A DNA stretch of 64,000 nucleotides from Massilia kyonggiensis (lineage in GTDB: Bacteria > Pseudomonadota > Gammaproteobacteria > Burkholderiales > Burkholderiaceae_D). The notes beneath the pieces were generated by a model. The model worked only from the letters and a program-made list of their open reading frames with translations, was not told where the DNA came from and ran no database searches. The translations under genes and the position numbers were made by a program. Numbering within the stretch: the first letter of the stretch is position 1; each line of letters begins with the position of its first letter. Location: NCBI RefSeq assembly GCF_024756235.1, contig NZ_JANUGY010000003.1, forward strand, positions 248,001 to 312,000, in the 5' to 3' direction. Shown one piece after another: positions 24,828 through 34,022 of this stretch.

Positions 24828-26320
24828 GGTATGCAGGGAAGATCGGCGTCGGGGCCGGCCAGCAGCATCGGGCGCGGATCGGGGCCGGTGGTGGTGAAGC
24901 GCACGCGCTGCAGCGTCAGGCCGCGCACGTGGCGCGTCCACAGGCCGTAGGCCGGCATCACCGTGGAAAACATGTGCGGGTCCGGATACTCGGCCGGCGC
25001 TTCGGGGATGTCGTGCTGGCGCACGGCGGGTTCGGTCGTCGCGGCCATCGGCAGGTCGACGTCGCGCAGCAGCACGTCCTCGATGGGATGGCCCGGCACG
25101 CCGGTGAAGAACGCGCCGCGCCTGCCGTTGTCGCTGCCCGTGACGCGGTCGAACACGATGCGGCGCAGGCGGCCCGGCTGCGGGCGCACCTGTTCGGGCC
25201 GCACACGCCCGCGGTCGCCCAGGCGCAGGAACAGCGGGCTCTCGGCACGCACGACGTGCGCATCGTGCACGAGCACCCGTTCGACCGTGCCGCCGTCGAC
25301 GGACTCCCACGAGATGCCGCCGTCGGCCTTGCGGCGCTTCATGGCCCGCATGTCGGCCGACGGCCCGCCCACTTCGACGTGGCGCACGAGCACGTTGCGG
25401 AAATCGCCCTGCGAATCCGTGCCGAACTTCAGCGCATTGCACGTGCTGTAAAGGCGGCAGTGCTCGACGAGCACCTGGTCGATCGGCCGCTGGCTCGCGC
25501 CCTTGAAGCACAGGGCGTCGTCCTCGGCGCTGATGAAGCAGTTGCGCACGATGACGCGGCGGCAGCCGTCGATGTCGATGCCGTCGTTGTTGTGGTTCGC
25601 CTGGTTCTCCACGTGGATGCCGTCCACGATCAGGTTGTCGCAGTTCAGGTAGTTCTGCATCCAGCACGGCGAATCGCGCAAATGGATGTCCGCGATGACG
25701 ACCTGGCTGCAGTCGAGCATGCGGATGACGAACGGCCGGCCGGGCGTGGCGCCGATCGTTTCCTCGCCGGGGAAGTTGTCCGGCGTGCCGCGTCCGTCGA
25801 TCAGCCCCTTGCCGCGGATGCCCACGCGCGTGCACCCTTCCGCGAAGATCAGGGACTGGTTCATTCCCATATTGCTGTCCTGGACCGTGGGCCGGCGCGC
25901 GCGCCGCTCGGGATAATCCTTCAGGTCCGTGCTGGCCAGCAGCCGTGCACCTTCCGCCACTTCCAGCATCACGCCGGAACGCAGGTCGATCGTGCCGCTC
26001 ACATAATCGCCCTGCGCCAGCCGTACGACGCCGCCCCCGGCCTGCGCGCACGCCTCGACGGCGTGCTGGATCGCGCCGGTCGCCAGTTCCCCGGCCTTCA
26101 AACCGTACGACTCTGGCACGAACACCTTGTCCGGCACCGTCCAGGGGCGCAGGGTGCGCGTGAGCTCTTCCGCCATCGCGTCCAGGTCGCGCCGCAGCGC
26201 GTCGGCCCAGCCGGGCGCCGCGCACGCCGCGCCCCGTGCGGCGGCAGGCAGCAGCCACGGCGCCAGCAGCGCTGCCTGCAGCAGGGTACGTCGTTCCATC
26301 ATCGCGCGGTTCTCCTTCAC
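24824..26320 (-). CDS. GH28-like polygalacturonase-type right-handed beta-helix protein
   Basis: The 498-residue protein has an N-terminal twin-arginine-like signal (ERRTLLQAALLAPWLL) and a parallel beta-helix with the GH28 acid motifs NNDGIDIDG and SAEDDALCFK. The usual GHG histidine site is not recognisable; the matching region reads NALKFGTDSQGDF, as in divergent GH28 members. It probably hydrolyses a pectic or related polysaccharide after TonB import. It overlaps the TonB receptor stop and the GH43 start by 4 bp each. The N-terminal start (MKENRAMMERR) is fixed by the first overlap. Confidence 0.8.
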   Translation of the reverse strand: MKENRAMMERRTLLQAALLAPWLLPAAARGAACAAPGWADALRRDLDAMAEELTRTLRPWTVPDKVFVPESYGLKAGELATGAIQHAVEACAQAGGGVVRLAQGDYVSGTIDLRSGVMLEVAEGARLLASTDLKDYPERRARRPTVQDSNMGMNQSLIFAEGCTRVGIRGKGLIDGRGTPDNFPGEETIGATPGRPFVIRMLDCSQVVIADIHLRDSPCWMQNYLNCDNLIVDGIHVENQANHNNDGIDIDGCRRVIVRNCFISAEDDALCFKGASQRPIDQVLVEHCRLYSTCNALKFGTDSQGDFRNVLVRHVEVGGPSADMRAMKRRKADGGISWESVDGGTVERVLVHDAHVVRAESPLFLRLGDRGRVRPEQVRPQPGRLRRIVFDRVTGSDNGRRGAFFTGVPGHPIEDVLLRDVDLPMAATTEPAVRQHDIPEAPAEYPDPHMFSTVMPAYGLWTRHVRGLTLQRVRFTTTGPDPRPMLLAGPDADLPCIP

Positions 26321-29300
26321 AGCTTCACGTTCAGGGTCACGAACAGCTGGCGCCCGAGCGTGTCGTACGTGGCCGGGATCGTGTTATTCGACGGCAGCTG
26401 CGAGGAACCGAGGATCGGCGGATCCTTGTCCAGCACGTTGCGCACGCCGCCCGTCAGGTTGACCATGCGGCTGAATTCCCAGCCCGCGGTCAGATCCAGC
26501 CAAGTATAGGACTTGATCTTCGGATTCGTCAGCGATTCCAGCGCGGGCGGGTTCGCGGCCAGTGCGTACGAGTCCACCGTCACGGGGCCGGTATACCGTG
26601 CGCGGGCCGACAGCAGCAGCGGTCCCCGCTTCATGCTGACGCGCGTCGTGCCCTTCCAGCGCGGCACCGGCTGGCCGCACGTGGCGCCCCACGTGCCCAC
26701 GCAGCGGTTCTTCAACTCCGGCAGGTCCTGGATCGGCGTGAACGTCAGCTCGTTCACGTACGTCCAGTTGGAATCGAGCGTCCACTGAATGCCGTCCCGC
26801 GTGAAGTTGTAGTGGCCCGCGAGGTCCACGCCGCGCGTCGCGATGCCGCCGATGTTCGCGTTCGTCGTCATCACATACGTCGGCGCCGCGATCTGGCCCG
26901 TGATCGGGTCGCGGTTGATCGCGCGGCAGTACACGCTCGATGCGTTGCGGATCGTGTTGTAGCACAGGTCGAGCACGGACTGGATGCCGCCGCCGCCAAG
27001 CGTGGAGATGGCGTCGTCGACAGTGATGCGGTACCAGTCCACGCTCAGCTGCAAGCCCTTGACCGATGGCGGCATGAACACGGCGCCGACGGTGACGGTA
27101 TGCGACTTTTCCGCCGTCAGGTCCGGGTTGCCGCCGACGACCTGCGTGATGAACGGCGACGGTTGCACGGCCGGGTCGAACACGAGGTTCGCGGGCACGC
27201 CCGTCGCTTCGCACAGCACGCGCACGGCCTGGGTCTGCTGCGCCAGCGGGGCGCGGCTCGAGCACGGGTCGATGGCCGTCGGGCCGTTCGTGCCCTGGCC
27301 GCCGAACAATTCGCCCACGTTCGGCGCGCGGATCGATTTCTGCTTTTGCGCGCGGAACGTCAGCGCGCGCGTGGGCGCCCACTCCGAGCCGATGGAGCTG
27401 GTCCAGACCTTGCCGACCGAGCTCACGTCGTAATCGGAACGGCGGAACGCGCCCGATACCGACAGGCTCTTCGCGAACGGTTGATCCGCCAGCAGCGGCA
27501 CGCGCACCTCGCCGTACAGCTCCTTCACCGTCGTCGAGCCCTTCGTCGCGCGGGCCGCGTTCCAGCCGGAGACGTCGCCCGACGCGAGGAACACGTCCGG
27601 GCTGTAGGCGCTGTACGCGTAGCGGCGCTCGAAGCCGGTGGAAAAGTCGATGGCGCCGGCCGGGACGTCCATCAGCGAGCCCGCCACGTTGCCGGCCAGG
27701 ACGTTCTGCTCCGCGGTGATCTTCGACTTGGACGCCACCGAGATCGCATTGGCGGACGCCTCCGTCAGGTTCTGGCCGAACGGATTCAGCACGGGCGCCG
27801 CGCCGTTCTGCGCGAGGATCGCGTTCTGGAAGCGGCTCAGCGAGATGGAGCCCGCCTGGTCCTGCGTTTCCGTCGTGCGCGCCTTCGTGTAGTAGACGTC
27901 GTATTTCAGGTCGCGCAGCCAGCGCTCCGACACGTCCGGCAGGCTGCCGCGCAGGCCCAGCGCGATGCGGTAGACCTGGTGGTCCGTGTCCGCCACGCGT
28001 CCGCCCAGGTCGGAGAAGCGGCGGTTGTAGTTCAACACGGCGAGGCCGTCGCCGGGTGTCGTCGTCAGGCTCGACGTGCCGTTGGTGACCCGCGTGGTGC
28101 CCGTCTCGCGCAAGTCCAGCTGGCGCAGCACTTCCTGCATCTGCGGGCTCAGGTACGGGTTGGTCGTATTGAACAGGAAGTTGCCGCTGGCGCTCGTGGG
28201 GCCGATCTGCACGCTCGCCGAATTGCTGCTGAAGTGAGCCTCCATATAGCCGGTGGCGCGGTCGCTGAAATCGTAGTGGGCGAACGCGTTGCTCATCCAG
28301 CGCTTCTGCGGCGTGACCATGTACGACAGCGGACCGAGATCGTACGCATCGCCCGGCGCCGCGTACGGACGGACGGTTTTGCCCGTCGGGTCGAAGATCG
28401 CGCCGAGGGTCGTCATGTTCTGCAGCCCGGCCGCGATGAGTGCCGCGTTCAGCGCCGGGTTCGACGCGGCGGCACCGACGACGGGCAGGTTGCCGATACG
28501 CCCCGTGGGCACGTTCGACGAGCCGCTGAAGATCAGGCCCGGACGCCCTCCCGCCGACACGCACGTCTGCCCGGCCGGCACGGCGAGCGGCGTGCCCGGT
28601 CGCGTGGACGACCACGACGCGGCCGTCACGCACCCGTCACCCAGCGACGGCAGCGCCCAGCCGCCACGCTCGCCGCGCGTAAAACCGTCGCGGTCCATGT
28701 AGTTGACGGAAACGACGACATTGCCCCTGCCCCCACCGAAATTACCGCCCACGGTCAGGTCGAGCGAGTCGTTCGGCGTGCGCGTGGGCTGATCCACGCT
28801 CCTCTGCGCGTTGATCTCCACGCCTTCGAAATTATCGCGCAGGATGAAGTTGACGACGCCGGAGATGGCGTCCGAGCCGTACACGGCGGACGAGCCGCCC
28901 GTCACCGTCTCCACGCGTTTCACGAGCGCCGCGGGGATCGTGTTGACGTCCGTCGTGAAGTCCGGGCCGGTGATGGCGAAGCGGCGGCCATTGACGAGCA
29001 CGAGGTTGCGCGTCGGTCCCAGGTTGCGCAGGTTCAGCGTCGACGTGCCGGACGGCTGGCCCGGCTGCACCGTGTTCGCCGTCGGGCTGCTCAATTGGTT
29101 CGCGGTGAACTGCGGCGTATCCGACAGCATCACCTCGAGGTTCTGCGTGCCGGCCAGCTTCAGTTCCTGCGCGTCGACCGTCGTCACTGGCGTCGGGGCG
29201 AGGAAGCCCCGGCTGACCAGGCGGGAGCCGGTCACGACGACTTTATTTTCTTCAGGCTTCGCTGCATCCGCCTCCTGCGCGTTCGCGTGGCAACCGAGGT

Positions 29301-29376
29301 TTGCCGCGATCAGCAGCGCGGACATCGTTGTAGTGTGGTGGGCGCGGGCCCGCTTGTGCTTGCGTCTCGTCTTCAT
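26317..29376 (-). CDS. TonB-dependent receptor for plant oligosaccharides
   Basis: The 1019-residue outer-membrane protein has a long basic N-terminus and signal peptide ending ANAQ, a TonB-box-like VVVTG, a plug (TPVTTVDAQELKLAG, RNLGPTRNLVLVNGRR, GSSAVYGSDAISGVVNFIL) and a barrel ending RQLFVTLNVKL. The large size and plug wording are those of carbohydrate-type receptors in Alphaproteobacteria, Xanthomonas and Massilia. It is the first gene of the operon with GH28 and GH43, so it should import the oligosaccharides those enzymes finish. AAGGA lies before its ATG. The 171-bp gap to the divergent glycosidase-like gene must hold both promoters. Confidence 0.88.
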   Translation of the reverse strand: MKTRRKHKRARAHHTTTMSALLIAANLGCHANAQEADAAKPEENKVVVTGSRLVSRGFLAPTPVTTVDAQELKLAGTQNLEVMLSDTPQFTANQLSSPTANTVQPGQPSGTSTLNLRNLGPTRNLVLVNGRRFAITGPDFTTDVNTIPAALVKRVETVTGGSSAVYGSDAISGVVNFILRDNFEGVEINAQRSVDQPTRTPNDSLDLTVGGNFGGGRGNVVVSVNYMDRDGFTRGERGGWALPSLGDGCVTAASWSSTRPGTPLAVPAGQTCVSAGGRPGLIFSGSSNVPTGRIGNLPVVGAAASNPALNAALIAAGLQNMTTLGAIFDPTGKTVRPYAAPGDAYDLGPLSYMVTPQKRWMSNAFAHYDFSDRATGYMEAHFSSNSASVQIGPTSASGNFLFNTTNPYLSPQMQEVLRQLDLRETGTTRVTNGTSSLTTTPGDGLAVLNYNRRFSDLGGRVADTDHQVYRIALGLRGSLPDVSERWLRDLKYDVYYTKARTTETQDQAGSISLSRFQNAILAQNGAAPVLNPFGQNLTEASANAISVASKSKITAEQNVLAGNVAGSLMDVPAGAIDFSTGFERRYAYSAYSPDVFLASGDVSGWNAARATKGSTTVKELYGEVRVPLLADQPFAKSLSVSGAFRRSDYDVSSVGKVWTSSIGSEWAPTRALTFRAQKQKSIRAPNVGELFGGQGTNGPTAIDPCSSRAPLAQQTQAVRVLCEATGVPANLVFDPAVQPSPFITQVVGGNPDLTAEKSHTVTVGAVFMPPSVKGLQLSVDWYRITVDDAISTLGGGGIQSVLDLCYNTIRNASSVYCRAINRDPITGQIAAPTYVMTTNANIGGIATRGVDLAGHYNFTRDGIQWTLDSNWTYVNELTFTPIQDLPELKNRCVGTWGATCGQPVPRWKGTTRVSMKRGPLLLSARARYTGPVTVDSYALAANPPALESLTNPKIKSYTWLDLTAGWEFSRMVNLTGGVRNVLDKDPPILGSSQLPSNNTIPATYDTLGRQLFVTLNVKL

Positions 29377-29547
29377 GCCGTTTGTCCTTATGGATTATCG
29401 ATGGGCGTAAAGATGGTAGACAGCCGCCTCGAACAGGGTCAATCGGCGACCGCTCAGCTGACTGACCGAAAGGAAATCTGGTCAAAAACGTGATCGCAAC
29501 GGGAAAAGCCGGCGGTTATCATCGGCTGTCGCATCCCAGGAGACACC

Positions 29548-31662
29548 ATGCCCGCCTTTGCCATCGCCGCCCTGCTGATCCTCGTGACGGTCCTGCCCGC
29601 GCACGCCGCCGGCCGCATCGACCGCCAGGCCCTCGTCGCGCGCCATTCCCCGCACCTGACGGCCCCCGATCCGTGGGCGCCGCTCAGCGTCGGCAACGGC
29701 CGCTTCTGTTTTACGGCCGACGTGACGGGCCTGCAGACCTTCGCCGACCACTACCGCGCGAACGGCATCGGCCTGGAGACGCAGGCGCGCTGGGCGTGGC
29801 ACGAAGATCCGAATCCGCACGGGTACAAGCTGGCCGATGCGAACAAGGCATACACGGCGCACGGCAAGACCGTGAATTATCCGACGCGAATGGACGTGCC
29901 GGCCGCCGCCTGGCTGCGCGAGAATCCGCACCCGCAGCCGCTCGGACAACTCACGATCGCGTACACGCACCGCGACGGCAAGCCGCTCGCGCTGGCGGAC
30001 GTGGGCGCGATCGACCAGCGCCTCGACCTGTGGCGCGGCGTGCTCACGAGCGCCTACACCATCGATGGCGAACGGGTCACCGTGACGACGGCTGTCGATC
30101 CGAAGCGCGACACGCTCGCCGTGCGCATCGAATCGAAGCTGCTCGCGCGCGGCCTGGCCGTGCGGCTGGCGCTCCCGCGCGGCTACGTGGCGGGCATCAA
30201 GCAGAATCCGCCGCTGGACTGGTCGCAGCCGGCCTCGCACACGACGACCGTCGTGACGCGTACTCGTGACACCCTCGTACTCGCGCATGCGCGCGACGGC
30301 TATCGCTACGGCGCCGCGCTGCGCGCATCCACGCCGCTGGACATCGCCACGCCCGCGCCGCACACGTTCGCACTGCGGCCGAAGTCCGGCCACGTGCTCG
30401 AATTCACGCTCGCGTACGCGCCGGACGCGCCGGCACCCGAAGCCGCCGACGTCTTCGCGCGCAGCGCCGCGCACTGGCCGGCTTTCTGGCAGACCGGCGG
30501 CGCCGTCGATTTCAGCGGCAGCACGGACCCGCGCGCGGCCGAACTGGAACGGCGTGTCGTGCTGTCGCAATACCTCACGGCGATCCAGGCGGGCGGCGAT
30601 TTTCCGCCGCAGGAAAGCGGGCTGACGACGTCCACGTGGTACGGCAAGCACCACACGGAGATGATCTGGTGGCACACGGCGCACTTCGCGCTGTGGGGCC
30701 GTCCGGCGTACCTGGAGCGGGCGCTGGACTGGTTCCGCACCACCCTGCCCGCCGCGCGCGCCATCGCGGCGTCGCGCGGCCTGCAGGGGGCGCGCTGGCC
30801 CAAGATGACGAGTCCCCAGGGCCGCGAGAGCCCCGGCGGCAATCCGCTCATCGTGTGGAACCAGCCGCACCCGATCCACCTCGCGGAACTGCTGTACCGC
30901 GACGCGCCCACACCGGCGACGCTCCAGCGCTACCGCGACCTGGTGTTCGCGACGGCCGATGCGATGGCGTCCATGCTCGCGTGGGACGACGGGAACAAGC
31001 GCTGGGTCCTCGGCCCGCCGCTGTGGATCGCGCAGGAGATCCACGATCCGGCCGCCAGCATGAACCCGGCCTACGAACTGTCGTACTGGTCGACGGCGCT
31101 GGACATCGCGCAGCAGTGGCGCGCGCGCCTCGGCCTGCCCCGCGACGCCGGGTGGGACGAGAAGCGCCGCCACCTGTCCGCGCTGCCCGTCAAGGACGGG
31201 AAGTACGTCGCGCTCGAATCGATCCCGGACACATGGGACGACGTGGCCAGCCGTCAGGACCACCCGTCGTTCCTGATGGCGCTGGGCCAGTTGCCGGGCG
31301 CCGGCGTCGACCGCGCCGTGATGAACCGCACGCTGGACGCGGTACTCGCGCAATGGGACTGGAAGGCGAAGATCTGGGGCTGGGACTATCCGATGATCGC
31401 GATGACGGCCGCGCGCCTGGGCCGTCCGGAGACGGCCGTCGACGTGCTGATGAAGACGGGCGTGCCGAACAACGGCTATACGGCGGCCGGGCACAATCCG
31501 AACACGGACCTGCCCGTCTACCTGCCGGGCAACGGCGCGCTGCTGGCCGCCGTCGCGATGATGGCGGGCGGCTGGGATGGCGCGCCCGCCGGGACGGCGC
31601 CCGGCTTTCCGCACGACGGCACCTGGGTCGTGCGTGCCGAGGGGTTGAAGGCCTTGCCCTAG
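29548..31662 (+). CDS. Secreted (alpha/alpha)6-barrel glycosidase-like protein, family uncertain
   Basis: The 704-residue protein has a signal peptide ending AHAAG, an N-terminal beta-sandwich (about residues 25-310) and a C-terminal helical-barrel part with TSTWYGKHHTEMIWWH, GARWPKMTSP and NPLIVWNQPHPIHLAE. This two-part plan and the WYGKHHTEMIWWH block resemble clan GH-L and GH95/GH65-like enzymes, but I cannot place it in one family. Glu in the HHTEM segment is a candidate general acid. It is divergent from the TonB-GH28-GH43 operon and probably attacks the same polymer. AGGAGACACC precedes the ATG. Confidence 0.65.
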   Translation: MPAFAIAALLILVTVLPAHAAGRIDRQALVARHSPHLTAPDPWAPLSVGNGRFCFTADVTGLQTFADHYRANGIGLETQARWAWHEDPNPHGYKLADANKAYTAHGKTVNYPTRMDVPAAAWLRENPHPQPLGQLTIAYTHRDGKPLALADVGAIDQRLDLWRGVLTSAYTIDGERVTVTTAVDPKRDTLAVRIESKLLARGLAVRLALPRGYVAGIKQNPPLDWSQPASHTTTVVTRTRDTLVLAHARDGYRYGAALRASTPLDIATPAPHTFALRPKSGHVLEFTLAYAPDAPAPEAADVFARSAAHWPAFWQTGGAVDFSGSTDPRAAELERRVVLSQYLTAIQAGGDFPPQESGLTTSTWYGKHHTEMIWWHTAHFALWGRPAYLERALDWFRTTLPAARAIAASRGLQGARWPKMTSPQGRESPGGNPLIVWNQPHPIHLAELLYRDAPTPATLQRYRDLVFATADAMASMLAWDDGNKRWVLGPPLWIAQEIHDPAASMNPAYELSYWSTALDIAQQWRARLGLPRDAGWDEKRRHLSALPVKDGKYVALESIPDTWDDVASRQDHPSFLMALGQLPGAGVDRAVMNRTLDAVLAQWDWKAKIWGWDYPMIAMTAARLGRPETAVDVLMKTGVPNNGYTAAGHNPNTDLPVYLPGNGALLAAVAMMAGGWDGAPAGTAPGFPHDGTWVVRAEGLKALP

Positions 31663-32513
31663 GCCAGCATCGCGCACATCGTGGCGTTCAGCCCGAACTG
31701 CGCCCCGTCCAGCGCAATGCAATCCCGCGCCGGTGGTGCTTCCGGGTCGACGACGATCACCTTCACCCCCGCCTGCTCCAGCCATTGCACGGACAGGTCG
31801 GCGACACCGCTGTCCGTGATCACCGTGTGCACCTGCTTCAGGCCGCACAGGATCAGGCCCGCGCGGCGCGCGAACTTGGAACTGTCCACCAGCACGACGA
31901 GCTTCTCGGCCTGCCCGATCAGGCGCTTCTCCGCGCGGATCAGCAGCGGATCGGTCTCCACGAGGCCCAGCATCGACAATCCGGACACGCTCATGAACAT
32001 CTTGGAGGCGTACTGGTCGCCCGTCGCATCGTTGTCGAACGGGGACAGGATGACGTTCTCGTCGCGGTAGACGGTCCCGCCCGGGATCAGGACCTCGTTC
32101 TGGCTCGTCGCCAGCAGCCGGTCGGCCATCAGGAACGAGTTGGTCATGATCTTGAGGCTGCGGTCGGCCAGGAAGTCGGCCATCATGAACGTCGTCGTGC
32201 CGCCGTTGATGATGATGGTCTCGCCGTCCTCGCACAGCGCGGCGGCGCGGCGGGCGATGGCGTACTTGCGCGCGGCGTTGGCGCGCAGGTTGCCGGCGAA
32301 GGTGTCGTTGGCGAGGCCGCCAAGGCGCTTTTTCTGCGGGGACGTCTGGGCCCCGCCGCGCGTGCGGTGGATGAGGTTGCGGGCGGCGAGCCAGCTGATG
32401 TCGCGCCGGATCGTGGACGGCGATGCGTCCAGCGATTCGACCAGCTCGTGCACGGTGGCCGCCTTGCGCTCGTCGAGCAGCTTGAGCAGGCGGTTGCGAC
32501 GCTTGTTGATCAT
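31659..32513 (-). CDS. DeoR family transcriptional regulator
   Basis: The 284-residue protein has a DeoR winged helix-turn-helix (residues about 1-58, VHELVESLDASPSTIRRDISWLAAR) and a DeoRC sugar-phosphate sensor domain (IIINGGTTTFMMADFL, LVVLVDSSKF). DeoR proteins repress sugar operons and respond to phosphosugars. The start at 32513 is chosen for GGAGACACC upstream. Its stop overlaps the stop of the convergent glycosidase-like gene within one CTAG, so the gene is physically tied to the polysaccharide locus, which it probably controls. Confidence 0.85.
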   Translation of the reverse strand: MINKRRNRLLKLLDERKAATVHELVESLDASPSTIRRDISWLAARNLIHRTRGGAQTSPQKKRLGGLANDTFAGNLRANAARKYAIARRAAALCEDGETIIINGGTTTFMMADFLADRSLKIMTNSFLMADRLLATSQNEVLIPGGTVYRDENVILSPFDNDATGDQYASKMFMSVSGLSMLGLVETDPLLIRAEKRLIGQAEKLVVLVDSSKFARRAGLILCGLKQVHTVITDSGVADLSVQWLEQAGVKVIVVDPEAPPARDCIALDGAQFGLNATMCAMLA

Positions 32514-32520
32514 GGTGTCT

Positions 32521-32542
32521 CCTTCTCGATATCGAAATCGAT
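32521..32542 (-). promoter_or_regulatory. Palindromic region upstream of the DeoR gene
   Basis: TCGATATCGA at 32526-32535 is a perfect palindrome and runs straight into AATCGAT, 8-29 bp before the DeoR start. A related ATCGATATC occurs again near 32650. These are candidate autoregulatory DeoR sites. Confidence 0.35.
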
Positions 32543-32713
32543 CCGGCGTGCGGCGGCCCCGTTTTTGTGGTGGATGGGGATCGACGCGTATCGCGTTCAC
32601 CGTGCCGAATCTGAGTCAATGATAGCGCACAACAATGCTGTTATGGACGCGCAATCGATATCATTTCAAGGCGCAAAAAGACACCCTGATCCGCTCGTAA
32701 AACGGTCAGGAAA

Positions 32714-32741
32714 CGCTCAATGTTTCCGCAAACATCGAGCG
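32714..32741 (-). terminator. Hairpin downstream of the LOG gene
   Basis: CGCTCAATGTTT at 32714-32725 pairs with AAACATCGAGCG at 32730-32741 with one A-C mismatch and a 4-nt loop, just after the LOG stop on the minus strand. On that strand the stem is followed by TTTCC, a weak T-run. It probably ends the five-gene operon that precedes it. Confidence 0.45.
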
Positions 32742-32747
32742 ATCGAA

Positions 32748-33287
32748 TCAGGCTTGGCGCAGGCGCCGGATCAGCGCGTCCGGGTCGGCGTCGCGCACCA
32801 GCAACTCCGCGTGCGCGGGACGCACGAAGCCGGTGCCGACGAGGTGGTCGATGAAGGACGCGAGGCCGTCGTAGAAGCCGTTCACGTTGAGGAGGCCGAT
32901 GGGCTTGGCGTGGATGCCCAGCTGGGCCCACGTCACCATCTCGAACAGTTCTTCCAGCGTGCCCATCCCTCCCGGCATGGCGATGAAGCCTTCGGCCAGG
33001 TCGGACATCATCGCCTTCCGCTCGTGCATGTCCTTCACGACGAATAGGCGCGTGAGGCCGGCGTGGCCCACTTCGCGCTCGACGAGGTGCTTCGGGATCA
33101 CGCCGGTCGCGTCGCCGCCGAGGCGCAGCACTTCGTCGGCGATCACGCCCATCAGGCCCACCTTGCCGCCGCCGTAGACGAGGCCGATGTTGTGGTCGAC
33201 GAGGGCGCGGGCGAGGCCGCGCGCGGCGTCGGCATAGACGGGATCGGCGCCCAGCGAGGCGCCGCAGTAGACGGCGATGGATTTCAT
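32748..33287 (-). CDS. LOG family protein (lysine decarboxylase-like Rossmann fold)
   Basis: The 179-residue protein has the LOG signature PGGMGTLEELFEMVTW (near residue 107) and VYGGGKVGLMG. LOG enzymes cleave nucleoside 5'-monophosphates to free base and ribose phosphate; plant LOG releases active cytokinins, and bacterial homologues also act on AMP. It starts 7 bp after the TetR gene stop and so is the last gene of the operon that begins at 37083. Confidence 0.85.
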   Translation of the reverse strand: MKSIAVYCGASLGADPVYADAARGLARALVDHNIGLVYGGGKVGLMGVIADEVLRLGGDATGVIPKHLVEREVGHAGLTRLFVVKDMHERKAMMSDLAEGFIAMPGGMGTLEELFEMVTWAQLGIHAKPIGLLNVNGFYDGLASFIDHLVGTGFVRPAHAELLVRDADPDALIRRLRQA

Positions 33288-33294
33288 GTGTTCC

Positions 33295-34011
33295 TCAGGT
33301 TGATTCGGGCGGCAGCTTCGCGAGGAAGTCGTCGGACAGGCGCTGGAACAGCGCGAGCGTCTCGCCGCGCAGGTAAGGCCCCAGCATCGACAGCACCTGG
33401 TAGCAGCCGCGCGCGAGCGCGTCCGCGATGGCCTGCTGTTCGCTGTACTTGCGCGGATTGCGCACGTATTCGTACGACAGCCAGTACGTGGCGACGACGA
33501 CCATGTTCGTGGCCATGGCGCCGATCTGCGCGTCGCCCGCTTCCAGCGACCCTTCGCTGCGCAGGTCTTCGCACAGCTGGCGCGCGACCTTGATCTTGTG
33601 GGCGAGGATCGCCTTGAAGTGCAGTTCCAGCTTGCGGTTGCGCGACAGGAGGTCGTTCAGGTCGCGGTAGAAGAACCGGTACTTCCAGATCAACTCGAAC
33701 ATGAGGTGCAGGTACAGCCACACGTCTTCCATGTTCGAGCGGCGGCCGGCCGGGACGGTCAGCATGCGCTCGATCTCCGCCTCGAACTGGACGAAGATCG
33801 AATTCACGATGTCGTCCTTGTTGCGGAAGTGGTAGTACAGGTTCCCCGGCGAGATGTTCATCTCGTCGGCGATCACGGTCGTAGTGATGTTCGGTTCGCC
33901 GAATTCGTTGAACAGCCGCAGCGACAGCTCGAGGATGCGTTCGCGGGTTCGGCGCGGGGCTTTCTGTTGCATGGAAGGAAGTATAGGTTGACTCACCTGC
34001 AAGGATATCAT
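33295..34011 (-). CDS. TetR family transcriptional regulator
   Basis: The 238-residue protein has a TetR DNA-binding domain (RTRERILELSLRLFNEFGEPN then ISPGNLYYHFRNKDDI) and a helical ligand domain. It resembles TetR proteins found beside alcohol or lipid oxidation genes in Pseudomonas. The start at 34011 is preferred because GAGGG lies just before it, formed by the end of the upstream gene 11 bp away; a later Met at 33972 lacks any such site. It probably represses its own operon. Confidence 0.85.
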   Translation of the reverse strand: MISLQVSQPILPSMQQKAPRRTRERILELSLRLFNEFGEPNITTTVIADEMNISPGNLYYHFRNKDDIVNSIFVQFEAEIERMLTVPAGRRSNMEDVWLYLHLMFELIWKYRFFYRDLNDLLSRNRKLELHFKAILAHKIKVARQLCEDLRSEGSLEAGDAQIGAMATNMVVVATYWLSYEYVRNPRKYSEQQAIADALARGCYQVLSMLGPYLRGETLALFQRLSDDFLAKLPPEST

Positions 34012-34022
34012 CGACCGGACCC

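Noticed and set aside
24828..26258. N-terminal 470 codons in frame with the GH43 gene
   Set aside because: The frame is opposite in meaning to GH28, which covers the same bases in another frame with clear motifs. GH43 has its own signal peptide and coupled start at 24827.
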